The notes below the pieces were generated by a model, which searched no databases, was not told the DNA's origin, and was given only the letters and a program-made list of their open reading frames with translations. A program made the translations under genes and the position numbers. DNA of 5,184 bases. It comes from Pseudomonadota bacterium (GTDB lineage: Bacteria; Desulfobacterota; DSM-4660; Desulfatiglandales; B25-G16). Location of the stretch: the NCBI GenBank assembly GCA_015223015.1, contig JADFWK010000201.1, positions 1 through 5,184 on the forward strand, in the 5' to 3' direction. Positions 1 to 5,184 of the stretch are shown piece after piece. The first letter of the stretch is position 1, and the number at the start of each line of letters is the position of its first letter.

Positions 1-357
1 CATGGATCGTATCACTATCTCTTCTGCTCTGACACGAAACAGCTCGTAGAGGATTAGCCTTCCACCATTCAAGGAGTGAAAAATCACGGGGATGGCAACG
101 CACCATTCAAGAAAGGAAAAGACGAAGTGATCCAAAAATCTCATATCCGCATCAAAGGTGGCTGGGTGAAACAAAAGGGATAGGGTATAGATATGAGCAA
201 ACATGTAACCAACAAGTGTCAGTCCAGCCAAGCGGTGTCCCCAGCTTATTAGAAACGACCAGCCTCTAGAGGGAGCGTAGTAAGAGAGAATAGGGATTTT
301 TTGTATGAGGGATATGATATGGGATTCTGTCCTGGTTATTTTTACTGCATTTTCCAT
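1..357 (-). CDS. sdhC: Succinate dehydrogenase/fumarate reductase cytochrome b556 subunit, N-terminal part
   Basis: Reading the minus strand from ATG at 357 gives 119 codons without a stop up to the window edge, so the gene is cut by the window and not necessarily broken. SdhC is the membrane anchor of complex II; it binds heme b and quinone and passes electrons between the SdhAB catalytic subunits and the quinone pool. Residues 38-42 (SWGHR) match the family S-x-x-H-R quinone-site motif (Ser27/Arg31 in E. coli SdhC). His94, in FHSLNGGR (93-100), matches the heme-ligand motif H-x(3)-G-x-R. Two hydrophobic helices are visible at about 43-63 and 76-96; the third expected helix lies outside. The start is supported by AAGAGG seven bases upstream and by a promoter further up. 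SdhA and SdhB genes would be expected beyond position 1. Family assignment is good; succinate oxidation versus fumarate reduction cannot be decided here. Confidence 0.88.
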   Translation of the reverse strand, partial: MENAVKITRTESHIISLIQKIPILSYYAPSRGWSFLISWGHRLAGLTLVGYMFAHIYTLSLLFHPATFDADMRFLDHFVFSFLEWCVAIPVIFHSLNGGRLILYELFRVRAEEIVIRSM

Positions 358-364
358 GGAGAAA

Positions 365-372
365 CCTCTTTC
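365..372 (-). promoter_or_regulatory. Ribosome binding site of sdhC
   Basis: On the minus strand this reads GAAAGAGG, followed by seven bases and then ATG at 357-355. It is a good Shine-Dalgarno at normal spacing and fixes the sdhC start. Confidence 0.75.
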
Positions 373-420
373 ATGAACTACCATATAGGTTAACGATAGT
401 ATGAATGCTGGTGAAAAATA

Positions 421-487
421 TTTTGCGAAATAGTAGCTACAGGGCTTTGTGTTGTCAATGAGAATAAGCCCAGATGTCTTCGCAAAA
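421..487. repeat. 9-bp inverted repeat flanking the sdhC promoter
   Basis: TTTTGCGAA (421-429) and its exact complement TTCGCAAAA (479-487) lie 49 bp apart. The left copy touches the -10 box and covers the expected transcription start; the right copy lies upstream of the -35. The layout would suit paired operator half-sites or a looping repressor, but it could also be chance in AT-rich DNA. Confidence 0.35.
430..458 (-). promoter_or_regulatory. Sigma-70 type promoter for sdhC
   Basis: On the minus strand a consensus -35 box TTGACA (458-453) is followed by a 17-bp spacer and a -10 box TACTAT (435-430, four of six matches to TATAAT). Transcription would start near 423, giving a leader of about 65 nt before the sdhC ATG. 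The perfect -35 and ideal spacing make this the best promoter in the window. It has not been tested. Confidence 0.65.
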
Positions 488-643
488 AAGAAAGATGCTC
501 GCTATCTGTTAGGTTGTTGGTTATCGGGTTTTGTTTCTGAGATTGATACGAACGTGATTATTAGTGACAAAAGAACGGTATTTTCAATCAGGTAATTTAC
601 TCAAAAATAGAAAAATCACCCCTAACCCGCCAATAAGGTTGAA

Positions 644-805
644 AGTCAATAGCTTGCAGGCTGTTGCCGAAATCCCTTTTCACTGGGTCTAAAACGTTTT
701 TTGACAAATCTAAGGCTCCCTCCAGGCCCGACTTGTCGGGAAAAAAAGTTTTAATGACCGCTCAAAGGGATTTCCGTTTGGGCAACAGCCTGTTTGGGTT
801 TGACT
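644..805. repeat. Long imperfect inverted repeat, MITE-like
   Basis: The two halves are complementary over most of their length. AGTCAA (644-649) pairs with TTGACT (800-805). After seven unmatched bases on each side, CAGGCTGTTGCC (657-668) pairs with 781-792, and GAAATCCCTTT (669-679) pairs with 764-774, where the right arm has six extra bases (775-780). Further in, GGTC plus TAAAAC and a T-run (686-702) pair with the A-run, GTTTTA and ATGACC at 741-759. A perfect 6-bp stem CCCGAC/GTCGGG sits off-centre at 727-740. It has no coding capacity and no obvious target-site duplication. The size (162 bp) and terminal symmetry suggest a small non-autonomous mobile element or other dispersed repeat. 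Copy number elsewhere is unknown. Confidence 0.6.
727..740. repeat. Perfect 6-bp hairpin inside the long inverted repeat
   Basis: CCCGAC (727-732), a two-base TT spacer and GTCGGG (735-740) form a perfect stem. On the plus strand it is followed by seven A residues, and on the minus strand the T-run comes before the stem, so it is not a Rho-independent terminator in either direction. It is best read as part of the surrounding repeat. Confidence 0.55.
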
Positions 806-830
806 ATGACGTGGTACTAATGAATATTAG

Positions 831-859
831 TTGACATTTGCTTGGATATTCAATATTTG
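831..859 (+). promoter_or_regulatory. Probable promoter for hpt and the downstream gene
   Basis: A consensus -35 box TTGACA (831-836) is followed by 17 bp and a weak -10 box TATTTG (854-859, three of six matches). Transcription would start near 866, shortly before the TTG codon at 894. A CTAAT/ATTAG hairpin (817-830) lies immediately upstream. The -35 coincides with the first TTG of the hpt open frame, which argues against translation starting there. Confidence 0.4.
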
Positions 860-893
860 TACAAGATTAGGCATAGATCTGGGAAAAGCCCTT

Positions 894-1433
894 TTGATTG
901 GACAGTACCATATATTAGAAAAGATTCCAGAGAAAAAAATCCGGCAACAGGTGAGGAGGCTCGGACGCAATATCACCCAGGAATACCGGAGCCGAGAGCC
1001 AGTACTTGTAGGTGTATTAAACGGTGTGTTTGTTTTTTTTGCTGACCTTGTGAGGGAGATCTCTATTCCGCTGAAAATAGATTTTGTGAGGGTAGCCAGT
1101 TACGGTTCACAGGATGTATCAAGTGGCAAGATTACACTAACAAAGGATATTGAGGTACCGATTGAAGGGAAACCGGTAATCATTATTGAAGATATTGTTG
1201 ATACAGGATTAACACTGTGTCACCTGGCTAACCATATTAAGGAAAAAAAGCCCGAATCTGTCAAGATCTGTGCCTTGATCAATAAGCTTGAGCGAAGGGA
1301 GAAAGAAATACAGATAGACTACTGGGGCTTTGAGATAAAAGAAGGTTTTTTAGTTGGCTATGGCCTGGATTATAATGAAGAGTTTCGGTACTTGCCCTAT
1401 ATCCTTAGTTTGGACATGAGGGATAAATCTTAG
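894..1433 (+). CDS. hpt: Hypoxanthine phosphoribosyltransferase
   Basis: This cytoplasmic purine-salvage enzyme joins hypoxanthine (and usually guanine) to PRPP, giving IMP or GMP plus pyrophosphate. With the TTG start at 894 it has 179 residues, normal for the family. The signatures occur in order: the pyrophosphate loop GVLNGVFVFFADL (about 40-52), the flexible-loop SYG segment (70-72), the PRPP motif IIIEDIVDTGLTL (96-108) with its Glu-Asp pair, the purine-contacting Lys in ALINKLERR (near 131) and the C-terminal VGYGLDYNEEFRYLPYI (154-170). The frame is open from 831, but the first 21 codons do not look like HPRT, have no Shine-Dalgarno and overlap a promoter. TTG 894 has GGGA nine bases upstream; CTG 879 is another option, and no ATG is available. 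The TAG stop lies inside the ribosome site of the next gene, which begins 10 bp on. Function is firm; the start is uncertain. Confidence 0.92.
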   Translation: MIGQYHILEKIPEKKIRQQVRRLGRNITQEYRSREPVLVGVLNGVFVFFADLVREISIPLKIDFVRVASYGSQDVSSGKITLTKDIEVPIEGKPVIIIEDIVDTGLTLCHLANHIKEKKPESVKICALINKLERREKEIQIDYWGFEIKEGFLVGYGLDYNEEFRYLPYILSLDMRDKS

Positions 1434-1438
1434 GAGAG
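1432..1438 (+). promoter_or_regulatory. Ribosome binding site overlapping the hpt stop
   Basis: AGGAGAG overlaps the hpt TAG codon (1431-1433), and GGAG ends seven bases before the next ATG (1444). This spacing suggests translational coupling between hpt and the zinc-ribbon gene. Confidence 0.7.
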
Positions 1439-1443
1439 TAAAC

Positions 1444-2475
1444 ATGATTATTGAATGCGAGAAGTGCCGCACTAAATTTAACCTTGACGAAAGCCTTCTG
1501 AAAAAAACCGGATCAAAGGTTCGATGCTCTATGTGCAAACATGTGTTTACTGCCTTTCCTGTGGAAGCAGAATTACAGATTGAGGAAATTCCTGTAGAGA
1601 CCATAGAAGAGATAAAGCCGGGACCGTCTGCGGAGACGGAGGTAAAACCTCCTGAAGAGCCCCCTGAAGAGGTGGTCCAAGGCACCGATTTTAGTAAAAC
1701 GATGATCCAAGAGTATGACGAACAGATAGAACCGATATCTATTGAGGATTTGCCTATTTTTGATGAAGATGAAGACTTTGAAATGGAGAAAGAGGAGAAG
1801 GGAGAGATTCGAACGGCAATGGGCAGGGCAAAGCAGGTTGAAAAGCGGGTCGTAGCCCAGGATGAATGGGAAAAGGAAGAAGTGGTAGAAGAGCCCAGAA
1901 TACCGGTCAGACCCCAACCCGTTGTTAAAAAGAAACGCAGAACAGGATTGAGGATGGCCCTTTTGCTGGTACTCCTTGTGATCGCCGCCGTCGGTCTCTC
2001 GATCAAGTATAAGCCCGATTTTCTTTCTGACTATGTTCCTTTTCTAAAAAAGACCCCGCCTAAGAAACAGGCCTTTGATGTGGGGAACAAACGACTGTCC
2101 TTTAAGGACTTGAGCGGTTCTTTTGTGAATTCGCCGAAGGCAGGTAAGCTCTTTGTAGTTAAAGGGTGGGTAACCAATAAGTACCCTGATAGAAGGAGTT
2201 TTATCAGGATCAGATCTAACATCCTGGATTCTAAGCGCGCGGCAGTTTCAAGTAAGGTTGTCTTCGCAGGTCACCCTCTCACCGATAAGGAGCTGAAATC
2301 CCTGTCCGTGGAAGAGATAGATAAGAGGCTTAGTGATAAGCTTGGCAAAAACAAGATGAATACCAATGTGCTTCCCAACTCTTCCATTCCCTTTGTAGTG
2401 ATTTTTAGTAGCTTGCCTGAGGATATGAGCGAATTTACGGTAGAAGCAGTCAGTTCTTCCCCTGCCGGAAAGTAA
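1444..2475 (+). CDS. MJ0042-type zinc-ribbon membrane protein with DUF3426 C-terminus
   Basis: The 343-residue protein has three parts. At the N-terminus is an MJ0042-type zinc ribbon, Cys5-x-x-Cys8 and Cys28-x-x-Cys31, all four ligands present. Residues about 42-160 form a very acidic, proline-rich, probably disordered linker with clusters such as DEDEDFEMEKEEKGE. A KKKRR patch (162-166) precedes a single membrane helix (169-187), which predicts the zinc ribbon in the cytoplasm and residues about 190-343 outside the membrane. The C-terminal region (about 210-338) resembles DUF3426, often found with this zinc ribbon. The function is unknown. The layout would let an envelope domain communicate with a cytoplasmic zinc ribbon; a loosely similar layout occurs in the Myxococcus motility protein GltJ, but that is only an analogy. 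The start has a strong ribosome site, and the gene is probably cotranscribed with hpt. Confidence 0.85.
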   Translation: MIIECEKCRTKFNLDESLLKKTGSKVRCSMCKHVFTAFPVEAELQIEEIPVETIEEIKPGPSAETEVKPPEEPPEEVVQGTDFSKTMIQEYDEQIEPISIEDLPIFDEDEDFEMEKEEKGEIRTAMGRAKQVEKRVVAQDEWEKEEVVEEPRIPVRPQPVVKKKRRTGLRMALLLVLLVIAAVGLSIKYKPDFLSDYVPFLKKTPPKKQAFDVGNKRLSFKDLSGSFVNSPKAGKLFVVKGWVTNKYPDRRSFIRIRSNILDSKRAAVSSKVVFAGHPLTDKELKSLSVEEIDKRLSDKLGKNKMNTNVLPNSSIPFVVIFSSLPEDMSEFTVEAVSSSPAGK

Positions 2476-2492
2476 GTTGCCCAAAAATTCCT

Positions 2493-2591
2493 ATGTCCCG
2501 AACCAGCAGATTTTCTGATACCGTGTTTTTCTTGTCCAGAGTTATGTATACCCTTTTTTATCGTATCAACCCAAAGGGCATTATCGCGTAA
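2493..2591 (+). CDS. Possible 32-residue leader ORF before the channel gene
   Basis: ATG at 2493 opens 32 codons ending in TAA (2589-2591) directly against the channel ATG (2592). It fills most of the 116-bp gap after the zinc-ribbon gene and is in the same phase as the channel, so one stop codon separates them. The predicted peptide begins MSRTSRFSD and ends INPKGIIA, with a hydrophobic-aromatic middle. No Shine-Dalgarno lies before its ATG. It could be a coupled leader peptide, a former N-terminal extension cut off by a nonsense change, or chance. I do not recognise it. Confidence 0.2.
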   Translation: MSRTSRFSDTVFFLSRVMYTLFYRINPKGIIA

Positions 2592-4972
<2,381 letters not shown>

Positions 4973-4976
4973 GGAT

Positions 4977-5006
4977 AGTAGGGAGTATGCAGTAAGGAGT
5001 AAGGAG
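4977..5006 (+). repeat. 7-nt tandem repeat after serS
   Basis: Four consecutive heptads fit AGTANGS or close variants (4977-4983, 4984-4990, 4991-4997, 4998-5004), the last two being identical AGTAAGG, followed by a partial AG. The tract begins four bases after the serS stop. A complementary CTTACTGC occurs at 5028-5035 and could pair with GCAGTAAG at 4989-4996. It has no coding role and looks like ordinary intergenic repeat DNA. Confidence 0.55.
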
Positions 5007-5080
5007 AAAAAGTGCATTAGGTGGGTGCTTACTGCCCAGTATATCGTTTCATTAAAACACATATATCTAATTATTAAAAA

Positions 5081-5092
5081 TGACAAATGTCA
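5081..5092. repeat. TGACA-AA-TGTCA palindrome
   Basis: TGACA (5081-5085) and TGTCA (5088-5092) are perfect complements with two bases between them. It could be a regulator site for a gene to the right, or more likely a remnant of the TGACAAATG-type repeat tracts common between genes in delta-proteobacteria (from memory). Confidence 0.4.
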
Positions 5093-5105
5093 AAATCCAA
5101 AGTTG

Positions 5106-5166
5106 ATGGTTTCGTAAAAAGTCGAATTTTCCCATTTATCTGGATTCCCGCCTACGCGGGAATGAC
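5106..5166. repeat. REP-like intergenic repeat with strong hairpin
   Basis: ATTCCCGC (5144-5151), loop CTAC and GCGGGAAT (5156-5163) form a perfect 8-bp stem, flanked by TGG on the left and GACAA on the right. The preceding GGTTTCGTAAAAAGTCG (5108-5124) commonly accompanies this hairpin in delta-proteobacterial genomes, as I recall it; I could not search. There is no U-run in either direction, so it is not a canonical terminator, though such elements can stabilise the 3' ends of transcripts. Confidence 0.6.
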
Positions 5167-5184
5167 AATAAAGCATTTAATATC

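Larger units (their letters stand above)
358..893. other. Divergent intergenic region between sdhC and hpt
   Basis: No protein-coding signal was found on either strand in this 536-bp gap; the few start codons meet stops quickly. From left to right it holds the sdhC ribosome site and promoter with a flanking inverted repeat, an AT-rich stretch from about 490 to 640 in which I see nothing, a long imperfect inverted repeat (644-805), a small CTAAT/ATTAG hairpin (817-830) and a probable promoter for hpt (831-859). Confidence 0.7.

Noticed and set aside
842..1045. 67-codon plus-strand frame overlapping hpt
   Set aside because: It overlaps the conserved hpt frame, has no ribosome site, and its Cys-rich end is a by-product of hpt codons.
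1350..2006. 218-codon minus-strand open frame
   Set aside because: It lies opposite the zinc-ribbon gene; the serine-rich product mirrors the acidic Glu/Asp codons on the other strand, and it matches no family I recognise.
4989..5035. Inverted repeat GCAGTAAG/CTTACTGC after serS
   Set aside because: Eight pairs with a 31-nt loop and no U-run; explained as complementarity to the heptad repeats and too weak to call a terminator.

Overview
The window looks like chromosomal DNA from a Gram-negative, delta-proteobacterium-like organism (Desulfobacterota in the wide sense). That is an inference, not a measurement. It rests on an SdhC-type cytochrome b, an MJ0042 zinc-ribbon/DUF3426 membrane protein, good Shine-Dalgarno sites and several intergenic repeats of a style common in those genomes. 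Base composition appears moderate (mid-40s % GC by eye). Nothing points to a phage, plasmid, insertion sequence or CRISPR array.

Left end, minus strand (1-357): the N-terminal 119 codons of a succinate dehydrogenase/fumarate reductase cytochrome b556 subunit (sdhC), running off the window. It has a good ribosome site and a TTGACA-17-TACTAT promoter (430-458), so the catalytic subunits probably lie beyond position 1.

The divergent intergenic region (358-893) holds that promoter, a 9-bp inverted repeat around it, a stretch with no visible feature (about 490-640), a long imperfect inverted repeat resembling a MITE (644-805), and a probable forward promoter (831-859).

Plus strand (894-4972): four genes in a row. 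These are hypoxanthine phosphoribosyltransferase (hpt), a zinc-ribbon/single-TM/DUF3426 protein starting 10 bp after hpt, a two-TM RCK-gated potassium channel, and seryl-tRNA synthetase (serS). The first two form a tight transcription unit. The channel and serS follow after gaps of 116 and 83 bp, each filled by a short open frame in the same phase as the channel. One ends flush against the channel start. The other begins flush after the channel stop and overlaps the serS start. The genes are housekeeping (purine salvage, ion homeostasis, translation) and do not form one evident pathway.

Right end (4973-5184): no gene. It carries 7-nt tandem repeats, a TGACA palindrome and a REP-like hairpin repeat.

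The most interesting signal is inside the channel gene. A strong Shine-Dalgarno (2874-2881) sits six bases before a GTG codon at residue 99, just ahead of the RCK domain. The archaeal channel MthK makes its extra soluble RCK subunits from an internal start at the equivalent place, so this gene may encode both the full channel and a free gating-ring subunit.
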